Shown: positions 8,512 to 17,302 of the stretch, piece by piece | Numbering within the stretch: position 1 is the stretch's first letter | Layout: every line of letters begins with the position of its first letter | NCBI RefSeq assembly: GCF_019583405.1 | Contig: NZ_SZUU01000001.1 | Coordinates: 248,001 to 312,000 of the forward strand | DNA from: Bacteroides fragilis | GTDB lineage: Bacteria > Bacteroidota > Bacteroidia > Bacteroidales > Bacteroidaceae | Direction of reading: 5' to 3' | DNA: 64,000 nucleotides | Program-made: the position numbers and the translations under genes | The notes under the pieces: model-generated | Database searches by the model: none | What the model saw: the letters and a program-made list of their open reading frames with translations, nothing else | What the model was told of the DNA's origin: nothing

Positions 8512-9261
8512 TTATTTTCTTAAAATAGGTGTACGGGTGATGACTTCCAGAATCATCAGACTCTTGGTTACTTCAAACTTACTTTTTTCGAAAGCTTCTA
8601 ATGCAGCGGATTGTCTTTGCTTCTCGACAGATAAATTTCCTGTGTCAATGATGTTATTTACGAAATTTTTTTCGGCCACATCATATTGCATAGTTGCTAA
8701 CTCCAAGGCTTCGGCACGAAGTTTTAATACATTGAGCTGAGAGGTTGCAGTTGCGTACATCTCGATGATTTCCCGCTTCATCTCTTCAAACTTTACTTCC
8801 CGTTCCAAGGCAGCAGCTTTTACATTCAGTTTTTGGCGTTTAACGCGAGGAGACAGATCGAATAATTCGTCAAAGGGGATACTGACTGCACCGCCTATTG
8901 TATACATGGTTTGTTTGGATGTATTGTAGTTGTACATAATGGGGGTGGAAACGTCGGTAAACGTATTATCTACTCCGACTTTTCCCCACTGATAACTACC
9001 CCGGGCACTGAAAAACTTCAGGAACGCGCGTCTTTCCTTGGCCAGCAGTTTGCGCTCAATCTGCTCTTTTACACCGGCCAGTTCATAGATCGGTCCTCCT
9101 TTGGCATTTTCGAACAGAAGGTCAAGTGGGGGGAGAGAAATATTAGTATAGTCTTCCGTATCCAGTTTAGAATAATCGCTGGTTTCCTGCGCATATACAA
9201 AAGAAACTGCGCCAAATAAGAGTAGGGGTATACTAATGAATATGAATAGGGTTCTTTTCAT
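8512..9261 (-). CDS. Short TolC-like periplasmic/outer-membrane protein of the EPS locus
   Basis: 249 residues with a signal peptide (MKRTLFIFISIPLLLFGAVS to about AQE). The rest alternates a beta-like segment (YTIGGAVSIPF, FDLSPRVKRQKLNVKAAAL) with long helices (VKFEEMKREIIEMYATATSQ, then LKLRAEALELATMQYDVAEK) as in one half of a TolC protomer. Normal TolC-family proteins are about 450 residues with two such repeats, so this is roughly half size and might oligomerise differently. It is the first gene of the exopolysaccharide operon, 13 bp ahead of the Wzc-like gene, and no Wza-type export lipoprotein is seen nearby. An outer-membrane export role is an inference. Confidence 0.7.
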   Translation of the reverse strand: MKRTLFIFISIPLLLFGAVSFVYAQETSDYSKLDTEDYTNISLPPLDLLFENAKGGPIYELAGVKEQIERKLLAKERRAFLKFFSARGSYQWGKVGVDNTFTDVSTPIMYNYNTSKQTMYTIGGAVSIPFDELFDLSPRVKRQKLNVKAAALEREVKFEEMKREIIEMYATATSQLNVLKLRAEALELATMQYDVAEKNFVNNIIDTGNLSVEKQRQSAALEAFEKSKFEVTKSLMILEVITRTPILRK

Positions 9262-9312
9262 AAACGGGTATATTTATTTGTATATATTGTCTGTATGCTT
9301 GTGAAATCTGTG

Positions 9313-9320
9313 CAAAGATA
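9313..9320 (-). promoter_or_regulatory. -7 promoter box of the exopolysaccharide operon
   Basis: The minus strand reads TATCTTTG, a perfect match to the Bacteroides -7 consensus TAnnTTTG, about 50 nt upstream of the ATG at 9261. No clear -33 box is seen. Confidence 0.65.
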
Positions 9321-9395
9321 AGACAAATCTGCAACTAATGCCCTAAATATACCCCTTTTTTTATAAATATAGCATTGAATTTGAATATAATTTAT

Positions 9396-10613
9396 TTAAA
9401 ATGCTTCGGTCATGTTGAAATAGAACAGGTTTTGTTTGTTCACCATGTTGCGTCCCAAGTCGAGACGGACGTTCATACGGGGTTGTACTTCTATGCGGAG
9501 ACCCACGCCCATGTTGGGCAGAACACCCTCTATTTTTCCCGGATTGGGACCCATAAACCCGCATCCGGCCCAAGCCACATAGCCTACATGGCTGAGCATG
9601 CGTTTCACCCAGTTGCCCTTGTCCGTATTGATCATCTGGCGATATTCGGCCATGACGACGTGTGACGATTTATCGCGGTATTGCCCCATATAATATCCCC
9701 GAAGGTCGAACGGAGTGCCGCTTAGCGCGTATTTATTGAGTGGAACGTCGCCAAATACGTTTTTACTTTGGGCGGTCCATGCAAGCACACCGCGTTTGCG
9801 CAGCGTTTTGTACTGGCGGTAGTCTATCTCCAAACGGTAGAAGTTGTTGTCGCTTCCCAGGAATTTTTGGTACATCATGCCTCGGAAGTCGAGATACATG
9901 CCGCGATAGGCATTGGCGGGTACGTCGCGTGTATCATAAGTCAGCAGGAAACCGACACCTGAACTGAAGTTCTTGTAGCCTTTCTCTGTGCCGCCGGCCG
10001 CTTTATAAGAGGGTTGGTCGACAAGGTATTTGGCCGGATCGTACATGTGGTCATAATTGAGGTCGACTTGCGGACCGGCAAAGAAGTTGCTTTCGCCCAG
10101 GCGGAACAGGAACCAGGGGTTGATCTGTAATCCGCTGTAGCGGTACTGGCTGGTGGTGTCGCTGCGCACATAATCCTTATTGGTGCTGTAACCGATGCCG
10201 TAAAAGTTTTCCTGTGTGTTTTTATAACTGAACTGTCCGAAAATACGGAAACGGTCGCCCTTAAAGAAAAGTTGCGGCTTGGAGAACAGGTTGAGTCCGC
10301 CATTGAACATCAGGGCAATGGCTACGGGCACTACAGAGCGCTGCTGGGTGGTGTCGCTGGGATTCATCCGGAAGGTCATCAACCCGCTGCCGCCAATCAG
10401 CAGACCGAAATCGGGAGTGTAGCTGGGCCCTCCGAGAATATTGTAGTGAAGGTTACGGCGGGCCACCCGCTGACGTCGTAGTTCGCGCTTGGATAGGGCG
10501 GGAATGCTGTCTTGATTTGTCGTGTCAGTGCTGAGCGTAGTGCCTTCTTCTTGAGCCACAGTGAAGGTGGCGGGCATGATCGCCATCAATATACCTATTA
10601 TATGTTTTTTCAT
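9396..10613 (-). CDS. BamA/TamA-like outer-membrane beta-barrel protein (surface antigen domain)
   Basis: I start this at ATG 10613 (MKKHIIGILMAIMPATFTVA, a clean signal peptide ending AQ) rather than the in-frame ATG 24 nt upstream, giving 405 residues. After a short basic linker (SKRELRRQRVARRN) the protein is a run of alternating amphipathic strands: GGPSYTPDFGLLIGGSGLM, FRIFGQFSYKNTQENFYGIG, GFLLTYDTRDVPANAYRGMY, and so on. Ends near NLFYFNMTEAF, with a C-terminal aromatic residue as in barrels. The GxxYDTRD and A-Y-R-G steps are typical of Bac_surface_Ag domains. No POTRA domains are present, so it is not BamA itself; a lipoprotein- or phospholipid-related transport barrel is possible. 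Confidence 0.78.
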   Translation of the reverse strand: MKKHIIGILMAIMPATFTVAQEEGTTLSTDTTNQDSIPALSKRELRRQRVARRNLHYNILGGPSYTPDFGLLIGGSGLMTFRMNPSDTTQQRSVVPVAIALMFNGGLNLFSKPQLFFKGDRFRIFGQFSYKNTQENFYGIGYSTNKDYVRSDTTSQYRYSGLQINPWFLFRLGESNFFAGPQVDLNYDHMYDPAKYLVDQPSYKAAGGTEKGYKNFSSGVGFLLTYDTRDVPANAYRGMYLDFRGMMYQKFLGSDNNFYRLEIDYRQYKTLRKRGVLAWTAQSKNVFGDVPLNKYALSGTPFDLRGYYMGQYRDKSSHVVMAEYRQMINTDKGNWVKRMLSHVGYVAWAGCGFMGPNPGKIEGVLPNMGVGLRIEVQPRMNVRLDLGRNMVNKQNLFYFNMTEAF

Positions 10614-10720
10614 TGCTATGTACGAATATGGGTGCAAAGGAAACTATTTTATTTGGATTAGTTTTCATTCGAATAGATAATAAATCTAAATACTGTGACA
10701 AAAAATCCGGAAAAGGATGC

Positions 10721-10728
10721 TATTTTTG
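10721..10728 (+). promoter_or_regulatory. -7 promoter box of the peptidase gene
   Basis: TATTTTTG matches TAnnTTTG and lies 48 nt before ATG 10776. It falls downstream of the other in-frame ATG-like start at 10695, which supports 10776 as the start. Confidence 0.6.
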
Positions 10729-10775
10729 CAAAGAAAAAGGAGAAGGCTCCTTTATTAACCAAATTACTTTACCAC

Positions 10776-12173
10776 ATGAATAAACGAATATTATCTGTTT
10801 TTGTTCTGAGTGCCGCATTCTTAAGTGTGTATGCACAGCAGGACAAGGGAGGTATCAGCCCCGAAATGCTGAACCGGATTAAACAAAACTACCAGGGCAC
10901 GACAACCGACAAGGCCATCCGTAACGCGATCGGTAACAACGATATCCGTAAGCTTGCTCTGAATCAGGACAACCTGAAGGGAATGGATACCCATTTTTCT
11001 ATTAAAGTAGACTCAAAAGGAATTACAGACCAAAAATCGTCCGGTCGTTGCTGGCTGTTCACCGGCCTGAATGTGATGCGCGCCAAAGCCATCGCCCGGT
11101 ACGGACTCGGATCGTTTGAGTTTTCTCAGAATTACAACTTCTTCTGGGATCAACTGGAGAAAGCGAATCTTTTCCTGCAAGGTGTCATCGACACCCGTGA
11201 GAAGCCGATGGACGACAAAATGGTGGAGTGGCTGTTCCGTAATCCGCTGAGTGACGGAGGTACGTTTACAGGTGTAGCCGACATCGTTTCTAAATATGGT
11301 CTGGTGCCCAAAGAGGTGATGCCTGAGACGAACAGCAGCGAGAATACATCACGCATGGCTGGGCTGATTGCTGAAAAATTGCGTGAATTTGGTCTGCAAC
11401 TGCGTGATCAGGCTGCAAATGGAGACAAACTGCCTGCGCTTGAGAACAGTAAAACGGAAATGCTGGGCACCGTATACCGCATGCTGGTGCTGAATCTGGG
11501 GGTTCCGCCTACGGAGTTTACCTGGACGCGTAAAGATGAAAAAGGAAATCCGGTGGAGACTGCACAATACACACCGATGTCGTTCCTCGAAAAATACGGC
11601 GACAAGAATCTGCTGGACAATTACGTGATGCTGATGAACGATCCGAGCCGTGAATATTATAAGTGTTATGAAATCGACTTTGACCGTCACCGTTATGACG
11701 GACGCAACTGGACGTATGTTAACCTGCCGGCCGATGAAATCAAGGAGATGGCCATCGCTTCGCTGAAGGATAGTACGATGATGTATTTTTCGTGTGATGT
11801 AGGTAAATTCTTGAACTCGGAACGCGGGTTGCTGGATGTGAACAACTATGACTATGCTTCGTTGATGGGTACCACTTTCGGTATGGATAAGAAACAGCGT
11901 GTGCAGACATTTGCCAGTGGATCGAGCCATGCCATGACTCTGATGGCGGTAGACATTAAGGATGGCAAACCGGTGAAATGGATGGTGGAAAACAGTTGGG
12001 GAGCTGCCAATGGCTATCAGGGACACTTGATTATGACGGATCAGTGGTTCAACGAATATATGTTCCGCCTGGTGGTAGAAAAGAAATTCGCAACTTCCAA
12101 AGTGTTGGAAGTTCTGAAGCAGAAACCTGTTCGTTTGCCTGCCTGGGACCCGATGTTTGCTCCGGAAGAGTGA
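10776..12173 (+). CDS. pepC: Secreted aminopeptidase C / bleomycin hydrolase (C1B cysteine peptidase)
   Basis: 465 residues from ATG 10776 (MNKRILSVFVLSAAFLSVYA, signal peptide ending AQ). The papain-like triad is all visible: Cys in KSSGRCWLFTGLN, His in SGSSHAMTLMAVD, Asn in WMVENSWGAANGY, together with the Gln of ITDQKSSGRC. The length and the HAM and ENSWG motifs fit the bleomycin hydrolase family, which forms hexamers with aminopeptidase activity. Unlike the usual cytosolic enzyme it has a signal peptide, which is common in Bacteroidales and suggests periplasmic peptide processing. It is monocistronic by context. Confidence 0.93.
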   Translation: MNKRILSVFVLSAAFLSVYAQQDKGGISPEMLNRIKQNYQGTTTDKAIRNAIGNNDIRKLALNQDNLKGMDTHFSIKVDSKGITDQKSSGRCWLFTGLNVMRAKAIARYGLGSFEFSQNYNFFWDQLEKANLFLQGVIDTREKPMDDKMVEWLFRNPLSDGGTFTGVADIVSKYGLVPKEVMPETNSSENTSRMAGLIAEKLREFGLQLRDQAANGDKLPALENSKTEMLGTVYRMLVLNLGVPPTEFTWTRKDEKGNPVETAQYTPMSFLEKYGDKNLLDNYVMLMNDPSREYYKCYEIDFDRHRYDGRNWTYVNLPADEIKEMAIASLKDSTMMYFSCDVGKFLNSERGLLDVNNYDYASLMGTTFGMDKKQRVQTFASGSSHAMTLMAVDIKDGKPVKWMVENSWGAANGYQGHLIMTDQWFNEYMFRLVVEKKFATSKVLEVLKQKPVRLPAWDPMFAPEE

Positions 12174-12351
12174 AATGAACGCTGACCGATGAACTCTGAA
12201 TGATAAACGGTCAACAGGTTTGTGCCATAAGGTAGGTATTGCCTTCATTCTCCCCCGGTTTATAAGGGGAGCGTCCTTTGGGGGGAGAGGAGATTGAATA
12301 CATATCTTTATATATCGATTGAAGGGTTCAAAACGATCGACGCTAAATAAA

Positions 12352-12483
12352 AAAGGGTGTAGCTGTCCTCCGCGGATGGCTACACCCTTTTGCTGTTGGG
12401 GCTCCGCCCTTTCATCCATAGGGCTACACCCTTTTACAACTAAGGCTACACCCTTCTTTCCGGATGGCTATGTCCCCCCCATA
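12352..12483. repeat. 22-bp periodic array, six units, core GGCTACACCC
   Basis: Six abutting units of exactly 22 bp (12352, 12374, 12396, 12418, 12440, 12462). Unit 1 is inverted (GGGTGTAGC) and forms a perfect 13-bp stem with unit 2 (12351-12363 with 12379-12391). Units 2, 4 and 5 carry GGCTACACCC at positions 5-14; unit 3 has GGCTCCGCCC and unit 6 GGCTATGTCC. There are no separate spacers; the variable bases are the tail of each unit. The array at 44280 has the same core. Confidence 0.85.
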
Positions 12484-12675
12484 ATTTATACTTTCCGGCA
12501 TCCCCTGTTCGCCGTCAATAATTCATTCAGTATAGCCTGTTCCTCGTTCTTTGTTGACCGTTCATCAGTGATAATTTTAGCCTTTTTAGTATCTTTGTGA
12601 TCGTTAACGATGCTAATTAAAGAAATATCTCCTTAATTCCTTTCACATTTCCTCTTTATTCACATTATTATTTAT

Positions 12676-12683
12676 TACTTTTG
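12676..12683 (+). promoter_or_regulatory. -7 promoter box of the nqr operon
   Basis: TACTTTTG matches TAnnTTTG, 36 nt upstream of the nqrA ATG at 12720. Confidence 0.6.
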
Positions 12684-12719
12684 CGGGCAAATTATGAAAC
12701 CATTATTTTATATAATCAC

Positions 12720-14072
12720 ATGGCAAATGTAATAAAGTTACGTAAAGGCCTTGACATCAACCTGAAAGGAAAAGCTGCTGAAGAGCTCTCAACGGTGAAA
12801 GAACCGGGATTCTACGCACTCGTACCCGATGATTTCCCAGGAGTGACTCCGAAGGTGGTGGTGAAAGAACAGGAATATGTGATGGCCGGGGGACCCTTGT
12901 TTATCGACAAGAACCATCCTGAAGTTAAATTTGTTTCGCCCGTTAGCGGCGTTGTAACAAGCGTGGAGCGCGGTGCACGCCGTAAGGTGCTGAACATCGT
13001 GGTTGAAGCCGCTGCTGAGCAGGATTACGAAGAATTCGGCAAGAAGGACGTATCCAAACTCGACGGTGAGGCTGTGAAAGCTGCACTCTTGGAAGCTGGT
13101 ATGTTTGCATTTATGAGACAGCGTCCGTATGACGTGATTGCCGATCCGACAGTCGCTCCGCGGGCTATTTTCATTTCTGCTTTCGACAGCAACCCGCTGG
13201 CACCCGATTTTGAGTTCGCTCTGAAAGGGGAAGAAGCTAATTTCCAGACTGGACTGGATGCCCTGGCTAAGATCGCCAAGACGTATCTCGGTATTAGCAG
13301 CAAACAAAAAACGACAGCCTTGACACAGGCTAAAAATGTCACGGTAACCGTATTTGACGGACCGAACCCTGCCGGAAATGTAGGGGTGCAAATCAATCAT
13401 GTAGCTCCTGTGGTGAAAGGTGAAACCGTGTGGACCATCGGCGCAGAAGCTGTGATCTTCATCGGACGTCTGTTCAATTCCGGACGGGTGGATCTGACAC
13501 GCACTGTAGCCGTTACAGGCTCTGAAGTCCTGAAACCGGCTTATTACAAACTGAAAGTAGGTGCGTTGTTGACCAATGTGTTTGCCGGAAACGTGACAAA
13601 AGATAAGGAGTTGCGTTACATCAGCGGTAATGTGCTGACAGGCAAGCAGGTGAAACCAAACGGATTCCTCGGTGCTTTCGACAGTCAGTTGACCGTGATT
13701 CCCGAAGGCGATGACATCCACGAAATGTTGGGATGGATCATGCCCCGTTTCAATCAGTTCAGTGTCAACCGCTCGTATTTCAGCTGGTTGATGGGGAATA
13801 AGAAGGAGTATGTGCTCGATGCCCGTATCAAGGGAGGCGAACGCCATATGATCATGTCCGGCGAATACGACAAAGTGTTCCCGATGGACATTTTGCCTGA
13901 ATTCCTGATCAAAGCAATCATTGCCGGAGACATTGACCGCATGGAAGCTCTGGGTATCTACGAAGTAGCGCCCGAAGACTTTGCTTTGTGTGAGTTTGTC
14001 GACTCTTCGAAACTGGAATTGCAACGCATCGTTCGTGCCGGACTCGATATGCTTCGTGCTGAAATGATGTAA
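12720..14072 (+). CDS. nqrA: Na+-translocating NADH:quinone reductase subunit A
   Basis: 450 residues from ATG 12720 (MANVIKLRKGLDINLKGKAA); the 13-residue upstream extension is rejected because it would begin at the promoter. NqrA is the peripheral cytoplasmic subunit linked to quinone binding. The N-terminus shows the Rnf-C/NqrA barrel pattern (FYALVPDDFPGVTPKVVVKE, VKFVSPVSGVVTSVERGARR) and the C-terminus the NqrA-specific region (EVAPEDFALCEFVDSSK). It is first in an uninterrupted nqrABCDEF operon, 33 bp from nqrB. Confidence 0.97.
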   Translation: MANVIKLRKGLDINLKGKAAEELSTVKEPGFYALVPDDFPGVTPKVVVKEQEYVMAGGPLFIDKNHPEVKFVSPVSGVVTSVERGARRKVLNIVVEAAAEQDYEEFGKKDVSKLDGEAVKAALLEAGMFAFMRQRPYDVIADPTVAPRAIFISAFDSNPLAPDFEFALKGEEANFQTGLDALAKIAKTYLGISSKQKTTALTQAKNVTVTVFDGPNPAGNVGVQINHVAPVVKGETVWTIGAEAVIFIGRLFNSGRVDLTRTVAVTGSEVLKPAYYKLKVGALLTNVFAGNVTKDKELRYISGNVLTGKQVKPNGFLGAFDSQLTVIPEGDDIHEMLGWIMPRFNQFSVNRSYFSWLMGNKKEYVLDARIKGGERHMIMSGEYDKVFPMDILPEFLIKAIIAGDIDRMEALGIYEVAPEDFALCEFVDSSKLELQRIVRAGLDMLRAEMM

Positions 14073-14105
14073 TTCATAACACATAATTTATATAATTCAT
14101 AATTA

Positions 14106-15284
14106 ATGAAAGCGTTAAGAAATTATCTCGATAAGATAAAGCCGAACTTTGAAGAGGGCGGCAAACTCCACGCGTTTCGTTCGGTGTTCGACGGTTTCGA
14201 AACATTCTTGTTCGTGCCAAACACCACTTCGAAATCGGGAGCGCACATCCACGACTCGATTGATAGCAAACGTATCATGTCGATTGTGGTTATTTCGTTG
14301 ATACCGGCTTTACTGTTCGGTATGTACAACGTAGGTTACCAGCATTTCACTCACACCGGAGCTCAGGGTGGCTTCATCGAAATGTTCATTTACGGTTTCC
14401 TGGCCATACTGCCTAAGATTATCGTATCTTATGTAGTGGGTCTGGGCATTGAGTTTGTCGTAGCACAGTGGAAGAAGGAAGAAATTCAGGAAGGTTTCCT
14501 CGTTTCGGGTATCCTGATTCCGATGATCGTACCGGTGGACTGTCCGTTGTGGATTCTGGCGGTAGCTACTGCATTTGCTGTTATCTTCGCCAAAGAAGTA
14601 TTCGGCGGTACAGGTATGAACGTGTTCAATGTTGCGCTCGTTACCCGTGCTTTCCTATTCTTCGCATATCCTACCAAGATGTCGGGTGATGCCGTTTGGG
14701 TGGCGCAAGACAGTATCTTCGGACTGGGCAATACGGTAGACGGACTGACAGCGGCCACTTCGTTGGGTGTAGCATCTACTGCTACCGATCCGAACGGGTT
14801 CCCGGCTTTCTCCTGGGACATGGTGACCGGTCTGATTCCGGGTTCTATCGGTGAAACCAGTGTGATTGCTATTCTGATTGGTGCTGCTATCCTGTTGTGG
14901 ACAGGTATCGCAAGTTGGAAAACGATGCTTTCCGTATTCGTAGGTGGTGCTTTCATGGGCTGGATTTTTAATGCTGTAGGTCCGGACACTGCCATGGCTC
15001 ACATGCCTTGGTACGAACACCTCGTGCTGGGTGGTTTCTGCTTCGGTGCCGTATTTATGGCTACCGACCCTGTGACTTCTGCACGTACGGAGACCGGTAA
15101 GTATATCTTCGGATTCCTGATCGGTGCGATGGCCATCATCATCCGCGTGCTGAATCCGGGTTATCCCGAAGGTATGATGCTCGCTATCCTGCTGATGAAT
15201 ATCTTCGCTCCGCTGATCGACTACTGTGTGGTTCAGAGCAACATCAAACTGCGTGAAAAACGCGCTATTAAGTCTAACAATTAA
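14106..15284 (+). CDS. nqrB: Na+-translocating NADH:quinone reductase subunit B
   Basis: 392 residues with about nine to ten membrane helices. NqrB carries a covalent FMN on a Thr and riboflavin and forms part of the Na+ pathway. The flavinylation-like site is NTVDGLTAATSLGVAS, where the Thr of TAAT corresponds to the SGAT-type site, and TDPVTSARTETGKYIFGFLI is the family's conserved C-terminal helix region. It lies between nqrA and nqrC with short gaps, as in other Nqr operons. Confidence 0.97.
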   Translation: MKALRNYLDKIKPNFEEGGKLHAFRSVFDGFETFLFVPNTTSKSGAHIHDSIDSKRIMSIVVISLIPALLFGMYNVGYQHFTHTGAQGGFIEMFIYGFLAILPKIIVSYVVGLGIEFVVAQWKKEEIQEGFLVSGILIPMIVPVDCPLWILAVATAFAVIFAKEVFGGTGMNVFNVALVTRAFLFFAYPTKMSGDAVWVAQDSIFGLGNTVDGLTAATSLGVASTATDPNGFPAFSWDMVTGLIPGSIGETSVIAILIGAAILLWTGIASWKTMLSVFVGGAFMGWIFNAVGPDTAMAHMPWYEHLVLGGFCFGAVFMATDPVTSARTETGKYIFGFLIGAMAIIIRVLNPGYPEGMMLAILLMNIFAPLIDYCVVQSNIKLREKRAIKSNN

Positions 15285-15298
15285 ACCGAACAAGAAAG

Positions 15299-15976
15299 AT
15301 GAATACAAATAGTAATTCTTATACTATCATTTATGCTTCGGTAATGGTTGTTATCGTGGCATTCCTGCTCGCATTCGTCAGCTCTTCACTGAAAGCGATT
15401 CAGAACAAGAATCAGGAGCTGGATACGAAGAAGCAAATTCTGGCTGCTTTGAACATCAGAGATGTGAAGGACGCCGATGCTGAATATAATAAATATGTAA
15501 AGGGTGACATGTTGATGAACGTAGATGGCACTCTGACAGAAAATACGGATGGTTTCTCTATCAGCTATGAAAAAGAAGCGAAAGAAAACAATCGCTTGCA
15601 CGTTTTCGTATGTGAGGTAGACGGAGAGACCAAGTATGTAGTACCGGTTTATGGTGCCGGCCTTTGGGGCGCTATCTGGGGATATGTGGCTTTAAATGCT
15701 GATAAAGACACTGTTTATGGCGTTTATTTCTCGCATGCCAGCGAAACTCCGGGTTTGGGTGCCGAGATTGCGACAGTTGCTTTCCAAAGTGAATTCTCAG
15801 GTAAGAAAGTGATGAAGGATGGACAGGTAGCACTGGCTGTAGAGAAAAACGGAAAGGTGACAGACCCTGCTTATCAGGTGGACGGTATTTCGGGTGGTAC
15901 AATCACTTCGAAAGGTGTGGATGCCATGATCAAAGCATGTCTGAGCCAGTACGATAAATTTTTAACTAATAATTAA
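15299..15976 (+). CDS. nqrC: Na+-translocating NADH:quinone reductase subunit C
   Basis: 225 residues: one N-terminal membrane helix (YTIIYASVMVVIVAFLLAFV) and a periplasmic FMN-binding domain. PVYGAGLWGAIWGYVAL, HASETPGLGAEI and the SGGTIT site (GISGGTITSKGVDAM), whose Thr receives covalent FMN, are all present. It passes electrons between NqrB and the rest of the membrane complex. The start at 15299 follows nqrB by 14 bp. Confidence 0.97.
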   Translation: MNTNSNSYTIIYASVMVVIVAFLLAFVSSSLKAIQNKNQELDTKKQILAALNIRDVKDADAEYNKYVKGDMLMNVDGTLTENTDGFSISYEKEAKENNRLHVFVCEVDGETKYVVPVYGAGLWGAIWGYVALNADKDTVYGVYFSHASETPGLGAEIATVAFQSEFSGKKVMKDGQVALAVEKNGKVTDPAYQVDGISGGTITSKGVDAMIKACLSQYDKFLTNN

Positions 15977-15992
15977 GGAGGAACGATAGAAT

Positions 15993-16625
15993 ATGAGCCA
16001 ATTATTTTCTAAAAAGAATAAAGAAGTATTCGCTACTCCGCTGGGATTGAATAACCCGGTAACCGTGCAGGTGCTCGGTATCTGTTCGGCGCTGGCTGTA
16101 ACGGCCAAACTGGAACCGGCTATCGTGATGGGGCTTTCGGTAACTGTGATTACGGCCTTTGCAAACGTCGTTATCTCTTTGCTGCGTAAGACGATTCCTA
16201 ACCGTATCCGTATCATCGTACAGTTGGTGGTAGTAGCCGCGTTGGTAACTATAGTAAGTGAGGTGCTGAAGGCATTTGCATATGACGTAAGCGTGCAGCT
16301 TTCGGTATACGTAGGTCTGATCATTACAAACTGTATCCTGATGGGACGTCTGGAAGCATTTGCCATGGCAAACGGCCCGTGGGAGTCATTCCTCGACGGT
16401 GTGGGTAATGGTCTGGGATATGCCAAGATTCTGATTATCGTGGCTTTCTTCCGCGAGTTGCTCGGATCGGGCACGTTGCTCAACTTCCGTATTATCCCTG
16501 AGTCATTCTACAAGATGGGCTATATCAACAATGGTTTGATGTTGATGCCGCCGATGGCACTGATCATCTGTGCTTGTATCATCTGGTATCAGCGCAGCCG
16601 TTGCAAAGAACTCCAGGAAAAGTAA
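15993..16625 (+). CDS. nqrD: Na+-translocating NADH:quinone reductase subunit D
   Basis: 210 residues, six membrane helices (RnfA/RnfE/NqrD/NqrE fold). The conserved half-helix segments are visible as VYVGLIITNCILMGRLEAFA and NPVTVQVLGICSALAVT; the membrane-embedded Cys of ITNCI and GICSA belongs to the intramembrane iron-sulfur centre formed with NqrE. A Shine-Dalgarno-like AAGGAGG precedes the start at 15993. Confidence 0.97.
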   Translation: MSQLFSKKNKEVFATPLGLNNPVTVQVLGICSALAVTAKLEPAIVMGLSVTVITAFANVVISLLRKTIPNRIRIIVQLVVVAALVTIVSEVLKAFAYDVSVQLSVYVGLIITNCILMGRLEAFAMANGPWESFLDGVGNGLGYAKILIIVAFFRELLGSGTLLNFRIIPESFYKMGYINNGLMLMPPMALIICACIIWYQRSRCKELQEK

Positions 16626-16653
16626 TACAACCTAAGAAAGTAAAAGAAAAATT

Positions 16654-17280
16654 ATGGAACAATTATTAAGTTTATTCGTCCGCTCCATCTTTGTGGACAA
16701 CATGATATTCGCCTTCTTCCTGGGTATGTGTTCATATCTGGCTGTGTCGAAGAATGTGAAAACTGCTGTAGGACTGGGTATCGCCGTAACTTTTGTTTTG
16801 ATCGTTACGTTGCCGGTCAACTACTTGCTTCAGACAAAGGTGCTGGCTGCCAATGCTATCATTGAAGGTGTTGACCTCAGCTTCCTGAGTTTTATTCTCT
16901 TTATTGCCGTTATTGCCGGTATCGTGCAGTTGGTAGAAATGGTAGTGGAACGATTCAGCCCTTCGCTCTACGCTTCATTAGGTATCTTCCTGCCGCTGAT
17001 CGCCGTTAACTGTGCCATCATGGGTGCTTCACTGTTCATGCAGCAGAGAATCACGATGGATCCGTCGAACCCGCAGGCCATCACCGGTGTAGGTAGTGCT
17101 GTGGTATACGCGCTCGGTTCGGGTATCGGTTGGTTACTGGCTATTGTTGGTCTGGCTGCTATCCGCGAAAAGATGGCCTACTCTGATGTTCCCGCTCCGC
17201 TGAAAGGTCTGGGCATTACGTTTATTACAGTAGGACTGATGGCTATGGCCTTTATGTGTTTCTCTGGATTGAAGTTATAA
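16654..17280 (+). CDS. nqrE: Na+-translocating NADH:quinone reductase subunit E
   Basis: 208 residues, six membrane helices, partner of Nqr[21 protein letters not shown] near the N-terminus and [20 protein letters not shown] in the middle carry the conserved Cys residues that, with those of NqrD, bind the membrane 2Fe-2S centre. It sits 28 bp after nqrD. Confidence 0.97.
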   Translation: MEQLLSLFVRSIFVDNMIFAFFLGMCSYLAVSKNVKTAVGLGIAVTFVLIVTLPVNYLLQTKVLAANAIIEGVDLSFLSFILFIAVIAGIVQLVEMVVERFSPSLYASLGIFLPLIAVNCAIMGASLFMQQRITMDPSNPQAITGVGSAVVYALGSGIGWLLAIVGLAAIREKMAYSDVPAPLKGLGITFITVGLMAMAFMCFSGLKL

Positions 17281-17302
17281 CTAAAGTAAAAAGAATAAAA
17301 CA

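Larger units (their letters stand above)
12174..12719. other. Intergenic region before nqrA
   Basis: No gene is seen in 546 bp. In order it holds an inverted pair TCTCCCCC/GGGGGAGA (12249-12288) without a T tail, a six-unit 22-bp array (12352-12483), and the nqrA promoter. AACGGTCAACA near 12208 recurs inverted near 12553, so much of the region may be one inserted repeat block. Confidence 0.5.

Noticed and set aside
12249..12288. Terminator after the bleomycin-hydrolase-like gene
   Set aside because: The TCTCCCCC/GGGGGAGA stem has no T run after it, so I do not claim a terminator.
11349..12419. Minus-strand frame of 356 codons opposite the peptidase gene
   Set aside because: It covers a well-supported gene on the other strand and runs into a repeat array; no motifs.
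12352..12483. Possible CRISPR array
   Set aside because: 22-bp units abut with no unique spacers of constant length, the first unit is inverted, and no cas gene is nearby.
12789..14084. Long minus-strand frame (431 codons) opposite nqrA
   Set aside because: It lies exactly opposite nqrA; composition is His/Phe/Cys rich, as in a codon-bias shadow, with no family resemblance.
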